Under the pieces are notes generated by a model that was given only the letters and a program-made list of their open reading frames with translations, searched no databases and had not been told where the DNA came from. From Alphaproteobacteria bacterium (lineage in GTDB: Bacteria > Pseudomonadota > Alphaproteobacteria > Oceanibaculales > Oceanibaculaceae): a stretch of 64,000 nucleotides of DNA. The stretch is taken from contig JAHJHR010000002.1 in assembly GCA_018823745.1 (NCBI GenBank), positions 62,001-126,000 of the forward strand, written 5' to 3'. Shown piece by piece: positions 37,740 to 46,815 of the stretch. Position 1 is the first letter of the stretch, and each line of letters opens with the position of its first letter. The position numbers and the translations under genes were made by a program.

Positions 37740-38104
37740 ACCGGATGGTGCAGCGGGTTCAGCGCCGGGCTTGAGGCGAACATCCAGCCGCTGAACAGCG
37801 ATTGCGCCTGCTCCCCCGGCTTCTGGTCGTGAATTTCCAGGAAAGCGGCTGTTTCCGGCGTTTCCTCGGGCGGGCGCTTGCGGCAGGTCCGCGCCATGAT
37901 GCGCAGCGACCCGAAGGTAACCTCCTGGTCGACTGGCGCCTCGACGGTGGAGATACGGGCCGTCACCTTGTCCAGACCCTGCAGCACGGCAATCGGATAG
38001 GGATTATAGGTCGGCTGGCTCGGCGGCTGGCTCTGGGCTGCCGCCAGGGATGGCAGGACGCTTGCCGCAAGCAGGGCGGCCGTCAGACCGAAAGCCATTC
38101 GCAT
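37700..38104 (-). CDS. DUF2155 family periplasmic protein
   Basis: A 134-residue exported protein (signal MRMAFGLTAALLAASVLPSL, cleavage near AAAQ). The DUF2155 core is LQGLDKVTARISTVEAPV, LRIMARTCRKRPPEETPET and LFSGWMFASSPALNPLHHPV with the ending VWVIDCKK. It is a conserved alphaproteobacterial protein, function unknown, usually found beside aat, mlaD and the NDUFA12 gene as here. Its 3' end overlaps aat by 40 bases on the other strand. Confidence 0.88.
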   Translation of the reverse strand: MRMAFGLTAALLAASVLPSLAAAQSQPPSQPTYNPYPIAVLQGLDKVTARISTVEAPVDQEVTFGSLRIMARTCRKRPPEETPETAAFLEIHDQKPGEQAQSLFSGWMFASSPALNPLHHPVYDVWVIDCKKAE

Positions 38105-38176
38105 GATCGCACTCTTCTTCGCCGGACACTGTGAAGGACAACGGCAGGGAAAGCCCCTTGGTTCCCCAAGCGGCCG

Positions 38177-38692
38177 TTATTGCGACAGCGGGCCCTTCGG
38201 CGCTTCGGCCGGTGCCGGTGCGGCCTCACCCTGGCCCTGGCCCTGGGTACTGCTGGCCGCGCTGAACACGAAGCGGCCCAGCAAATCGATGATATCGACC
38301 GAGGACTGGGTGTACATGATGCGCCCGCCGGGCGGGATCATCTCATCCTCGCCGCCCGGGATCAGCTGCATATGGGCACCGCCGAGCAGGCCTTCGCTGG
38401 CCACCTTGGCGATGGTATCGCGCGGCAGCTTTATTGACGGATCGATGCTGAGGCTGACTTCCGCCAGATAGGTATCCGGGTTCAGCCGCTGGCCGATGAT
38501 GCTGCCGACCTTGATGCCGCTGATGCGGACATCGCCGCCGGTGTTCACACCACTGGCCTGGTCGAAATTGGCGGTCACCGTATAGCCGCTGACCGCCCGC
38601 AGATCGGCGGCGGAAAAGGCGAAGACCAGAAACATGCCGGCGACGACAAGCACCACGCCGCCCATCACGGTCTCGATCAGGCTGCGGTTCAT
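38177..38692 (-). CDS. mlaD: MlaD-like outer-membrane lipid asymmetry protein (MCE domain)
   Basis: Periplasmic, inner-membrane-anchored MCE protein that carries phospholipid between membranes in the Mla pathway. The 171-residue protein has one N-terminal helix (GGVVLVVAGMFLVFAF) and an MCE domain (TVTANFDQASGVNTGGDVRI, GIKVGSIIGQRLNPD, GLLGGAHMQLIPGG). The Gln/Ala/Pro-rich tail is unconserved. The rest of the mla operon is not here, which is normal for this isolated alphaproteobacterial mlaD locus. Confidence 0.9.
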   Translation of the reverse strand: MNRSLIETVMGGVVLVVAGMFLVFAFSAADLRAVSGYTVTANFDQASGVNTGGDVRISGIKVGSIIGQRLNPDTYLAEVSLSIDPSIKLPRDTIAKVASEGLLGGAHMQLIPGGEDEMIPPGGRIMYTQSSVDIIDLLGRFVFSAASSTQGQGQGEAAPAPAEAPKGPLSQ

Positions 38693-38726
38693 GCGGTCTC
38701 TCCTGCTGCGGTGCGCATCACGGCGC

Positions 38727-39086
38727 TCACTCGGGCCGCCAGGCCTGGTAATCGCCGGTCGCCTTGTCGCGCACGCCGCCCTTCAGCACATGGCCCGGCG
38801 GGCGATAGGCAAGGTCGGTCCCAGTCAGGTTCGGCAGGTGTTCCTTCTGCCAGGACTGCGGCTGTGCATCAGACTCGCTGGGAATCTCCACCACGGTGTG
38901 ATGCAGCCAGGCATGCCAGGAGGGCGGCACCTTGGAGGCCTCGGCCTCGCCCTTATAGACCACCCAGCGCTTCTCGCGCTGACCGTCGGCCCGCTTCTTG
39001 GGCCGGTAGTACAGATTGCCGAACTGGTCCTCGCCGACCTTCTCGCCGTTCAGCCAGGTAAACAAGCGGGTGCCGATATCGGCCAT
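38727..39086 (-). CDS. NADH:ubiquinone oxidoreductase subunit NDUFA12 (17.2 kDa-like)
   Basis: A 119-residue supernumerary subunit of respiratory complex I, shared by alphaproteobacteria and mitochondria. The signature is DQFGNLYYRPKKR, REKRWVVYKGEAEASKVPP and WHAWLHHTV, ending with GDYQAWRPE. I start at the ATG 39086, since an earlier ATG would add an unconserved 29 residues. It lies about 35 bases upstream of mlaD on the same strand. Confidence 0.92.
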   Translation of the reverse strand: MADIGTRLFTWLNGEKVGEDQFGNLYYRPKKRADGQREKRWVVYKGEAEASKVPPSWHAWLHHTVVEIPSESDAQPQSWQKEHLPNLTGTDLAYRPPGHVLKGGVRDKATGDYQAWRPE

Positions 39087-39319
39087 GATGCAGGGTCCGT
39101 CGATAGCCAAAAACAAGGCGGGAATATTGCACCCCCGGGCCGTTCCGTCCAGTGCGGTGCAACAGGAAAACAAGGGAAACGGCGTGTTTCAGCAGTCCCT
39201 AAACCAGTGAGTGTGCCAAATCTCTGTCAACCCACAAAATGGTGTTGAAACCACCCCAGCTTGTGTCACACTTCCCTATCGCCGCTAGATATAGCGGTCT
39301 TCATGCGGGAGCGCAAAGC

Positions 39320-39499
39320 ATGGCAACCAATCCCCCCAGTGGTGACAACCACAGAAAAGGTATGGTTAGGGAGCGCTCACAATTTGAGCATCCGAATGGT
39401 TACTGGTACAAAAGAAACACTGAGAATGGACAAATAATGGATGGAAAGGCCGATGGCGAAAAATTCAAAGGCGTTCGTCGAGAAAAAATAGAAAAATAA
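39320..39499 (+). CDS. Small conserved hypothetical protein (59 residues)
   Basis: A hydrophilic protein beginning MATNPPSGDNHRKGMVRERS with a second conserved part KRNTENG and FKGVRREKIEK. I recall a family of short bacterial proteins with the pattern PxSGDNHR-G, VKRNTETG and DGxxFKGVR, of unknown function. GGAG lies nine bases before the ATG. Base composition here is clearly more AT-rich than the neighbours. A terminator-like hairpin follows at 39531-39550. Confidence 0.65.
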   Translation: MATNPPSGDNHRKGMVRERSQFEHPNGYWYKRNTENGQIMDGKADGEKFKGVRREKIEK

Positions 39500-39530
39500 A
39501 CAAGCAACTAAAACTCATCATCTATGTAGC

Positions 39531-39562
39531 AAGCCTCCTTCGTGGGGCTTTTTGTTCTTTTT
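39531..39562 (+). terminator. Terminator after the 59-residue protein gene
   Basis: AAGCC-TC pairs with GG-GGCTT around a short TTCG-containing loop, and the stem is followed by TTTTTGTTCTTTTTT. Confidence 0.75.
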
Positions 39563-39700
39563 TATATGCCTATCCAACTTTATATATTGAAATTTATAAA
39601 AATCACTTAAACGAGTCATAAAAAATATATAGCCAATATGGCTACATATAGATACCCTAGGCGCAAATCTCACTATATATCGCTTCGCCGGGGACAAATC
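39563..39700. promoter_or_regulatory. AT-rich nrdJ upstream region with an inverted repeat and NrdR-like boxes
   Basis: TAGCCA-ATA-TGGCTA (39630-39644) is a perfect six-base inverted repeat. TCACTATATATCGCTT (39670-39685) and the A/T-rich sequence around 39620-39635 loosely match the NrdR box ACACAATATATTGTGT (about 11 and 10 of 16). I found no cobalamin-riboswitch B12 box. The match is weak and partly due to AT-richness. Confidence 0.3.
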
Positions 39701-42700
39701 ATGAAGATCGAACGCCGTTTTACCAAAGCCGGTAAGGACGCCTATGCGGCGCTGTCCTTCCGCAAGACCACCAGCGAGATCCGCAATCCGGACGGTTCGG
39801 TGGTGTTCCAACTGAAGGATATCGAGGTGCCGGCCGAATGGTCGCAGGTCGCCTGCGATATCCTGGCGCAGAAATATTTCCGCAAGGCCGGCGTGCCGGC
39901 GATGCTGACGGCGGTGGAGGAGAATGACGTTCCCTCCTGGCTGTGGCGCAAGAAGGGCGACGACAAGAAGCTGGCGAAGCTGGATGCCGGCGCCCGCACC
40001 ACCCATGAGGCGAGCGCCAAGCAGGTCTTCGACCGGCTGGCCGGCACCTGGACCTATTGGGGCTGGAAGGGCGGCTATTTCGACGCCGAAGAGGATGCCC
40101 GCACCTATTTCGACGAGATGCGCTTCATGCTGGCGGCCCAGATGGCGGCGCCGAATTCCCCGCAATGGTTCAATACCGGCCTGCATTGGGCCTATGGCAT
40201 CGACGGTCCGGCGCAGGGCCATCACTATGTCGACTTCAAGAGCGGCAAGCTGGTTAAGTCGAATTCCGCCTATGAGCATCCGCAGCCGCATGCCTGCTTC
40301 ATCCAGTCCGTCGCCGACGATCTGGTGAATGAGGGCGGCATCATGGATCTGTGGGTCCGCGAGGCCCGGCTGTTCAAATATGGCAGCGGCACCGGCACCA
40401 ATTTCTCCAAGCTGCGCGGCGAGGGCGAGAGCCTGTCCGGCGGCGGCAAGTCGTCCGGCCTGATGAGCTTCCTGAAGATCGGCGACCGCGCGGCGGGCGC
40501 CATCAAATCGGGCGGGACCACGCGCCGCGCCGCCAAGATGGTGACGGTCGACATCGACCATCCCGATATCGAAAAGTATATCGACTGGAAGGTCATCGAG
40601 GAGCAGAAGGTGGCCGCGCTGGTCACTGGCTCAAAGGTAAACCAGAAGCATCTCTCCGCGGTCATGTCCGCCTGCCATGAGGGCACCGAGGACAGCCGCT
40701 TCGACCCGAAGCAGAACCGCACTCTGAAGCGCGCCATCTTCCAGGCGCGCAGCGCGCTGGTGCCGGAGAACTACATCCAGCGCACCATCCAGTTCGCGCA
40801 GCAGGGCTTCACCGAGATGGAGTTCCGCACCTATGACACCGACTGGGATTCAGATGCCTATCTGACCGTTTCCGGCCAGAACTCCAACAATTCCGTGCGC
40901 CTGACCAATGATTTCCTGAAGGCGGTCGAGCAGGATTCCGACTGGAACCTGATCCGCCGGAAAGACGGCAAGGTACACAAGACTGTGCGCGCCAAGGAAC
41001 TGATGGAGCGTGTCTCCTACGCCGCCTGGGCCTGTGCCGATCCCGGGGTGCAGTACGACACCACGATCAATGACTGGCACACCTGCCCGGCCAGCGGCCG
41101 CATCAACGCGTCCAATCCGTGCTCGGAATACATGTTCCTGGACGACACGGCCTGCAACCTGGCGTCGCTGAACCTGATGACCTTCCGCAAGGAAGACGGC
41201 AGCTTCGACCTGGCCGGCTATGAGCATGCGGTGCGGCTGTGGACGGTGACGCTGGAAATCTCCGTGCTGATGGCGCAGTTCCCGTCCAAGGAGATCGCGC
41301 AGCTTTCCTACGAATACCGCACGCTCGGCCTGGGCTACGCCAATATCGGCGGTCTGCTGATGGCGATGGGTCTGGGCTATGACAGCGATGAGGGCCGCGC
41401 GCTGTGCGGTGCCCTGACCGCGATCATGACCGGCCGGTCCTATGCCACTTCGGCCGAGATGGCGCAGGAGCTGGGCGCCTTCCCCGGTTTCGAGCCGAAT
41501 CGCGAGCATATGCTGCGGGTCATCCGCAACCATCGCCGCGCTGCCCATGGCGAGACCGCAGGCTATGAGGGCCTCGACGTCACCCCCGTGCCGCTCGATG
41601 CCGCCAACTGCCCGCAGGAAGCGCTGGTGCGCGCCGCCCGCTTGGCCTGGGATGATGCCCTGGCGCTGGGCGAGGCGCATGGTTTCCGCAATGCGCAGGC
41701 CACCGTCATCGCGCCGACCGGCACGATCGGCCTGGTCATGGATTGCGACACCACCGGAATCGAGCCTGATTTCGCGCTGGTGAAGTTCAAGAAGCTGGCC
41801 GGCGGCGGGTATTTCAAGATCATCAACCGCATGGTGCCGGCCGCCCTTAAGACGCTGGGCTATGGCCCAGCCGATATCGAGGCCATCGTCAATTACGCAG
41901 TCGGCCATGGCACGCTGAAGACTGCGCCGGGCATCGACCACGCCAAGCTGCGGGCCAAGGGCTTCACCGACGAAGCGCTGGAGAAGGTAGAAAACACGCT
42001 GGCCAGCGCCTTCGACGTGAAATTCGCCTTCAACAAATGGACCTTCGGCGCGGAATTCTGCCAGCAGGCGCTGGGTCTCGACCCGGCCCAGATGGATGAT
42101 GTCGGCTTCGACATGCTGACCGCGCTTGGCTTCAGCAAGGCCGAGATCGAGGCCGCCAACACCTATTGCTGCGGCGCCATGACTCTGGAGGGCGCGCCCA
42201 ATCTGAAGGACGAGCATCTCTCGGTGTTCGACTGCGCCAATCCCTGCGGGCGCATCGGCAAGCGCTTCCTGTCGGTCGACAGCCATATTTTGATGATGGC
42301 GGCGGCGCAGCCCTTCATCTCGGGCGCCATCTCCAAGACCGTGAACATGCCGAACAACGCCACGGTCGAGGATTGCGCGGCGGCCTATTTCCTGTCCTGG
42401 AAGCTGGGCATCAAGGCCAACGCCCTGTACCGCGACGGCTCCAAGCTGTCGCAGCCGCTCTCGGCCGCTTTGCTGGATGCCGAGGATATCGAGGAGATGG
42501 AGGAGTTGCTGGAGCAGCCGCCGGCTGCCCGCGCCCCCCTCCTGGCCGAGAAGATCGTCGAGCGGGTGGTGGAGCGCGTCATCGAGCGCCAGGCCCAGCG
42601 CGACCGCCTGCCGGGCCGCCGCAAGGGCTATACCCAGAAGGCGATGGTCGGCGGCCACAAGGTCTATCTGCGTACCGGCGAGTATGAGGATGGCCGGCTG

Positions 42701-43378
42701 GGCGAGGTGTTCATCGACATGCACAAGGAGGGCGCTGCCTTCCGCTCGCTGATGAATAATTTCGCCATCGCGATTTCCATCGGCCTGCAATATGGCGTGC
42801 CGCTGGACGAATATGTCGACGCCTTCACCTTCACCCGGTTCGAGCCGTCGGGCATGGTCGAAGGCAATGACACGATCAAGATGGCGACGTCGATCCTGGA
42901 TTATCTGTTCCGCGAACTGGCGATCAGCTATCTCGGCCGCACCGACCTTGCCCATGCCGAACCAGCCGATCTGGCGCCGGACACGGTCGGGCGGGGCAGT
43001 GGTGACGGTACGCGCCTCGATGCCGAGACCCAGGCGCTGGCTGCCGTGGAACGCGTCACCAGCCGCGGTTTCGTGCGCAACAAGCTGGTCGTCGTCTCTG
43101 GCGGGGTCCAGGGCGGGGTTCAGCACAAGGCGACTGGCACGACCGGCTATCACGGCGGCCATGACCATGCCGAGCCCTCGACAACAATCCGCACCACCTC
43201 GGTCGCCATCACCCAGGATCTGGTCAAGCCCGTGGAGACCAAAGTCGAACAGATCCGCGAGGCCCGGATGAAGGGCTATGAGGGCGACAGCTGCCCGGAA
43301 TGCGGGAATTTCACGCTGGTGCGCAACGGCACCTGCCTGAAATGCGACACTTGCGGCGGCACGACCGGTTGTTCCTGA
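39701..43378 (+). CDS. nrdJ: Adenosylcobalamin-dependent ribonucleotide reductase (class II)
   Basis: Makes deoxyribonucleotides for DNA synthesis using a B12 radical, with or without oxygen. The 1225-residue protein has the N-terminal half with HAWGYGSG-like glycine-rich [18 protein letters not shown], the finger-loop NPCSEY with its radical cysteine, and FYCTTG-type [16 protein letters not shown]. The C-terminal part has [17 protein letters not shown] (TSCPD domain) and a cysteine-rich end [20 protein letters not shown] for zinc and electron delivery. GGGGA precedes the ATG at 39701. No class I nrdAB genes are visible nearby. Regulation by NrdR or B12 is possible but unproven. Confidence 0.94.
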   Translation: MKIERRFTKAGKDAYAALSFRKTTSEIRNPDGSVVFQLKDIEVPAEWSQVACDILAQKYFRKAGVPAMLTAVEENDVPSWLWRKKGDDKKLAKLDAGARTTHEASAKQVFDRLAGTWTYWGWKGGYFDAEEDARTYFDEMRFMLAAQMAAPNSPQWFNTGLHWAYGIDGPAQGHHYVDFKSGKLVKSNSAYEHPQPHACFIQSVADDLVNEGGIMDLWVREARLFKYGSGTGTNFSKLRGEGESLSGGGKSSGLMSFLKIGDRAAGAIKSGGTTRRAAKMVTVDIDHPDIEKYIDWKVIEEQKVAALVTGSKVNQKHLSAVMSACHEGTEDSRFDPKQNRTLKRAIFQARSALVPENYIQRTIQFAQQGFTEMEFRTYDTDWDSDAYLTVSGQNSNNSVRLTNDFLKAVEQDSDWNLIRRKDGKVHKTVRAKELMERVSYAAWACADPGVQYDTTINDWHTCPASGRINASNPCSEYMFLDDTACNLASLNLMTFRKEDGSFDLAGYEHAVRLWTVTLEISVLMAQFPSKEIAQLSYEYRTLGLGYANIGGLLMAMGLGYDSDEGRALCGALTAIMTGRSYATSAEMAQELGAFPGFEPNREHMLRVIRNHRRAAHGETAGYEGLDVTPVPLDAANCPQEALVRAARLAWDDALALGEAHGFRNAQATVIAPTGTIGLVMDCDTTGIEPDFALVKFKKLAGGGYFKIINRMVPAALKTLGYGPADIEAIVNYAVGHGTLKTAPGIDHAKLRAKGFTDEALEKVENTLASAFDVKFAFNKWTFGAEFCQQALGLDPAQMDDVGFDMLTALGFSKAEIEAANTYCCGAMTLEGAPNLKDEHLSVFDCANPCGRIGKRFLSVDSHILMMAAAQPFISGAISKTVNMPNNATVEDCAAAYFLSWKLGIKANALYRDGSKLSQPLSAALLDAEDIEEMEELLEQPPAARAPLLAEKIVERVVERVIERQAQRDRLPGRRKGYTQKAMVGGHKVYLRTGEYEDGRLGEVFIDMHKEGAAFRSLMNNFAIAISIGLQYGVPLDEYVDAFTFTRFEPSGMVEGNDTIKMATSILDYLFRELAISYLGRTDLAHAEPADLAPDTVGRGSGDGTRLDAETQALAAVERVTSRGFVRNKLVVVSGGVQGGVQHKATGTTGYHGGHDHAEPSTTIRTTSVAITQDLVKPVETKVEQIREARMKGYEGDSCPECGNFTLVRNGTCLKCDTCGGTTGCS

Positions 43379-43444
43379 CAACCGGCTGCTGACGCCGCAC
43401 CCGACAGAGCCCCTGCAAAGGAAGCCTCCTCTGTCGCAACTGCC

Positions 43445-43516
43445 GGGGGTCGCCAAAATGGCGGCCCCCTTTTTTGTGCGCCCCCTGGGGTCACCAAAAT
43501 GGTGACCCCCTTTTTT
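43445..43516 (+). terminator. Two tandem intrinsic terminators after nrdJ
   Basis: Hairpin 1 (43445-43469) and hairpin 2 (43487-43509) share the loop CAAAATG, a G/C-rich base and the ending CCCCCTTTTTTGTGC. The stems differ at paired positions (CGCC/GGCG against CACC/GGTG), so pairing is kept. Both should terminate nrdJ transcription. Confidence 0.9.
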
Positions 43517-43702
43517 GTGCTTCCAGCGGCCGATGGGACGATCAGAACGTGCGTGGAAATAAAATTACAATAGCTAACCCAAAAAGGATCATTGCGCCCG
43601 CCACGGGAGCCACTATCTTGAAAAGCAAGAAGCGATAAGCGCAAGCACACCGGCAGGAACAAGGGGAGGCTTACCCTGGCCAGCAATCGCAAGCAGGGTT
43701 GG

Positions 43703-44350
43703 TTGAAGAAAACGTCGCGTCTGGCGCGGATGAAGCTTGTGATTCCGATCAAGCGGGCCAGCCATACGAACACCCCCGAATTTACCGCGCGCGCCGTCGG
43801 TGTCGGCCTTGCCTGGGCCTTCACGCCGCTGATCGGCATGCAGATGTTCACCGTGCTGCTGACCTGGTGGGTCGCCAAGCGCTATTTCAACTGGAATTTC
43901 AGCCTGATCGTGGCGGCGGCCTGGACGTGGGTCACCAATGTCGCGACGCTGATCCCCTCCTATTACCTGTTCTATGTAACCGGCGAATTCCTGCTGGGCC
44001 GGGGCGACCGGGTCGCCGGCTATGACAGCTTTGCCCTGCAATATGAATCCGAGACCGCTGTCGCGGATTCGCTGTCCTGGTGGGATTCGACGCTGCTGTT
44101 TATCGATGTCCTGACCAGCTGGGGCCAGTCCATGCTGATCGGCTGCATCCCCTTCGTGCTGTTCTTTGGCTGGTTCGGCTATAAATGGTCGCTGGCCTTC
44201 GTCATCCGGCATCGAGCCGCCCGCGCCAAACGCCAGGCCAACCGGCACGCCGCCCGTCAGGAGATCGCGCTGGCCAAGGCGAAGGAGAGCGCCGAAAAAC
44301 TGGAAAGCGCCCCGCCGAAGGATTACGGTCCCCTGCACAGCGAGCGATAA
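43703..44350 (+). CDS. DUF2062 family membrane protein
   Basis: A roughly 215-residue inner-membrane protein. The DUF2062 core is visible: PEFTARAVGVGLAWAFTPL, GMQMFTVLLTWWVAKRYFNWN and the helix NVATLIPSYYLFYVTGEFLLG. A last helix is near SMLIGCIPFVLFFGWFGY, and a basic, alanine-rich tail follows. Function is unknown. The start is uncertain. No ATG lies near the beginning except one at 43730. TTG 43703 is used here. A CTG at 43676 has the best ribosome-binding site (AAGGGGAGG, six bases before). Confidence 0.82.
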   Translation: MKKTSRLARMKLVIPIKRASHTNTPEFTARAVGVGLAWAFTPLIGMQMFTVLLTWWVAKRYFNWNFSLIVAAAWTWVTNVATLIPSYYLFYVTGEFLLGRGDRVAGYDSFALQYESETAVADSLSWWDSTLLFIDVLTSWGQSMLIGCIPFVLFFGWFGYKWSLAFVIRHRAARAKRQANRHAARQEIALAKAKESAEKLESAPPKDYGPLHSER

Positions 44351-44392
44351 ACGCCGCTACCCGAGCGATCCACCAGAGAGAGAGGCCCCACC

Positions 44393-44860
44393 ATGTCCGG
44401 ACGTATCGACGCCCGCCTGAAGGAACTCGGCATCGACTTGCCGAATGCTGCCGCCCCCGCCGCCAATTACGTGCCCTATGTCGTCAGCGGCAAGATGGTG
44501 TTCGTTTCGGGCCAGATCCCGGTCCTGAACGGCGATATCAAGTTCAAGGGCAAGATCGGCGTCGATCTGACCGTCGAGCAGGGCCAGGAATCGGCGCGGC
44601 TTTGCGCGCTGAACCTCATCGCCCAGGCCAAGGCGGCCGCCGGCGGCGATCTCGACCGCATCGCCCGCGTGGTGAAACTGGGCGGCTTCGTCGCCTGCCC
44701 GGCGGATTTTGGCGACCAGCCGGAAGTCATCAATGGCGCATCGAACCTGATGGTCGATGTGTTCGGTGATGCCGGCCGTCATGCCCGCTTCGCCGTGGGC
44801 GCCAATGTGCTCCCGCGCAATGTCGCTACCGAGGTCGAGGCGATCTTCGAGCTGGTTTAA
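44393..44860 (+). CDS. RidA family protein (YjgF-like enamine/imine deaminase)
   Basis: A 155-residue Rid protein, which hydrolyses reactive enamine intermediates from PLP enzymes or acts in a related role. Signature parts are VVSGKMVFVSGQIPVLNGDI, ARVVKLGGFVACPADFGDQP and the C-terminal HARFAVGANVLPRNVATEVEA with the conserved arginine. GAGAGAGAGG precedes the ATG. It follows the DUF2062 gene and is convergent with the frameshifted PLP enzyme gene, their ends overlapping by four bases. Confidence 0.9.
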   Translation: MSGRIDARLKELGIDLPNAAAPAANYVPYVVSGKMVFVSGQIPVLNGDIKFKGKIGVDLTVEQGQESARLCALNLIAQAKAAAGGDLDRIARVVKLGGFVACPADFGDQPEVINGASNLMVDVFGDAGRHARFAVGANVLPRNVATEVEAIFELV

Positions 44861-46105
44861 GCCTTCCTGACGCCATCCAGTGCGCGGGTCAGCCGGTCAA
44901 CCTCGTCCAGGGTGTTGTAATGCACCATCGAGACCCGGATGACCCCGTCCTGGCGGTCCAGCCCCAGCGCCTCGACACAGCGCGGGGCATAGAAATTGCC
45001 GGCCCGCGCCGCAACCCGGTGCGGCAGCAGCGCCCGCACCACCGCCTCTGACGACTGCCCCTCCAGCGTGAAGCTGATCGTCGGCGCCCGCAGCGCCTGC
45101 CCGGCCTCGCCGCCGGCCGATCAGCCGGATATCCCGGCGGTCGGCCAGATAATCCAGCAGCCGGGCGGCCAGCGCCTCTTCCTGCGCGGCGAACAGGCCG
45201 AACACGCGGGCCGAGCGGGCGGCGAAGCTGTTCTCCGGCGCATCGAAATGATGCGCATGCAGCGTATCGACATAATCAACGATGCCGCTGAGGGCCGCCA
45301 CATCGGGCTGGTTCTTGCCACCGGGGGCCAGGTGATAGGGCACATCGCCAGCGATGAAATCATGGTTCTGGTTCTCCGCCCTGGCCAGCAACTCATGCCG
45401 GCCATAGAGCAGCGCCTGATGCGGCCCATAGGTCTTGTAGAGGCTGAACACATAGAAATCGACATCCAGCGCCTTCATGTCGAGCGCCCGGTGCGGCGCA
45501 TAGGCGACGCCATCGACGAAGACCAGCCCGCCCACTGCATGGACGCGCTGGGCAATCGCCGCCACATCATTGATCGAGCCGACGATGTTGGAGCAATGGG
45601 TGACGCAGACCAGCCGGGTCTTCCCGCTCACCAGGCTCTCCAGCGCCGCGATCTCCAGCTCGCCGGTCACCGGGTCGATCTGCCATTCCCGCACCGTGGC
45701 ACCGCAGGCGGCGGCCAGCCGGCGCCAGGCGCCGACATTGCATTCATGGTCCTGGTTGGTGACGATGATCTCGTCGCCCGGCCCGACCCAGCCGCGCATC
45801 GCCTGCGCCAGCACATAGACCAGCTGTGTTGCAGAGCCGCCGAGAACGACCTCGTCCGGCCGTGCATTGACCCATTCCGCCATCGACAGCGCCGCCTGGC
45901 TGACCGCCGCCGTGGCCCGGCGCGAGATATCATGCTCCGCCCCCAGCTGCACGCGCATGGTGGACAGATAGCGGCTCATCCGGTCCACCACCTGCTGCGG
46001 CACATAGGAGCCGCCGGCATTCTCGAAAAACGCCCAGGGGCCGGTTTCCGGATCGGTAAAGCTGGGGAATTGCCGGCGCACGAAATCGAGGTCGAGTGCG
46101 GTCAA
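44857..46105 (-). pseudogene. Class V aminotransferase (cysteine desulfurase-like), interrupted by a frameshift
   Basis: The frame from 46105 reads as a SufS/NifS-like PLP enzyme: FFENAGGSYVPQQVVDRM, VTNQDHECNVGAWRRL, FVDGVAYAPHRALD and the lysine in FSLYKTYGPHQ. Near 45112-45118 the frame is lost. The ending (TISFTLEGQSSEAVVRALLP, NFYAPRCVEALGLD, VSMVHYNTLDEVD) lies in another frame and stops at 44857. Removing one C on the coding strand in GGCCGGCGGCGAG restores a single frame of about 415 residues with GGGEAG at the join. It is either a recent inactivating mutation or a sequencing error. Members of this branch are generic desulfurase-like proteins. Confidence 0.8.
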
Positions 46106-46235
46106 GAGTGTCTCCTGAAACGGGCGGCTATGCCTGAAGGGCAGGTTCAGGCAAGCTACGGCGGGTTCCGGAAGAGTGTCAATCGGCCGCCGGTGACCCG
46201 AAAAGAATGAACACGCAACCGGTGGGGATCGGTCT

Positions 46236-46406
46236 ATGACGGAAAATGACTGGATGCGGCTGGTCTATCTGCTGCTGCTTTTGGCGCTGATCGGCCCGGC
46301 CCTGTTCTTCCGCCGCCGCTTGAATTCCGATTTCTGGAAGGATGCCGTGATCTGGATCGCGCTGGGCGCGGTGCTGATCGGCGGCTATCTGCTGTTTTTG
46401 AACTAG
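46236..46406 (+). CDS. Small membrane protein (56 residues)
   Basis: MTENDWMRLVYLLLLLALIG opens a first helix, the basic turn FFRRRLNSDFWKD follows, and AVIWIALGAVLIGGYLLFLN forms a second helix at the very end. This looks like the membrane anchor that precedes the retropepsin-like domain in the TIGR02281 aspartic protease family, but no protease domain follows here. GGGGAT lies upstream of the ATG. The stop overlaps the convergent cNMP-binding gene by four bases. Confidence 0.6.
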   Translation: MTENDWMRLVYLLLLLALIGPALFFRRRLNSDFWKDAVIWIALGAVLIGGYLLFLN

Positions 46407-46798
46407 GACTTATCCTCTCCCCGCCCCATCCCCAGCATGGCCTGCAGGTCGGTGGCCTGCCGGGTGGTGGTGCCCAGATTGCGGGAGAACTGCATCAGCA
46501 GCGCGCGCAGGAAGGGGTTCGCCTCGTCCAGCAGCTTCCAGAACAGCTTTTCGGTCACCACGGCGCAGACACAATCCTCGACCGCCCGGACACCGGCATT
46601 ATGCGTGCGCCGCTCCAGCAGAGCCATTTCACCGAAGATAGCGCCGGGGCCGAGGCGGGCGATGACCATCTCCTGACCGCCGATGCTGCGATAGATTTCG
46701 ACGATGCCCTTTTCCAGCACGAAGGCGGCATCGGCCCGCGTACCTTCATGGATGATGGTGGTGCCGGCAGCGAATTGATGGCCCTCGAATGCCTGCAT
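46403..46798 (-). CDS. Cyclic nucleotide-binding domain protein without DNA-binding part
   Basis: A 131-residue Crp-like beta-barrel. The parts IIHEGTRADAAFVLEKGIVEIY, ARLGPGAIFGEMALLERRTHNAGVRA are the phosphate-binding cassette; FGEMALL is typical and the arginine normally contacting the cyclic phosphate is in ERRTHN. There is no helix-turn-helix. It probably acts as a sensor binding partner proteins. It lies 17 bases after the start region of the enoyl-CoA hydratase's downstream end and on the same strand. Confidence 0.82.
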   Translation of the reverse strand: MQAFEGHQFAAGTTIIHEGTRADAAFVLEKGIVEIYRSIGGQEMVIARLGPGAIFGEMALLERRTHNAGVRAVEDCVCAVVTEKLFWKLLDEANPFLRALLMQFSRNLGTTTRQATDLQAMLGMGRGEDKS

Positions 46799-46815
46799 GG
46801 CGACCTCTGTGCGGG

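Noticed and set aside
39500..39700. Cobalamin riboswitch before nrdJ
   Set aside because: The position would be suitable, but I find no B12 box or the expected long GC-containing fold; the region is AT-rich and short.
39563..39700. Replication origin in the AT-rich pocket
   Set aside because: No DnaA-box cluster and no origin-associated genes nearby.
40850..43456. 868-codon minus-strand frame
   Set aside because: Antisense to nrdJ. The class II reductase motifs on the plus strand are unmistakable.
43276..43878. 200-codon minus-strand frame spanning the terminators
   Set aside because: It covers two intrinsic terminators and the ends of two plus-strand genes and shows no domain.
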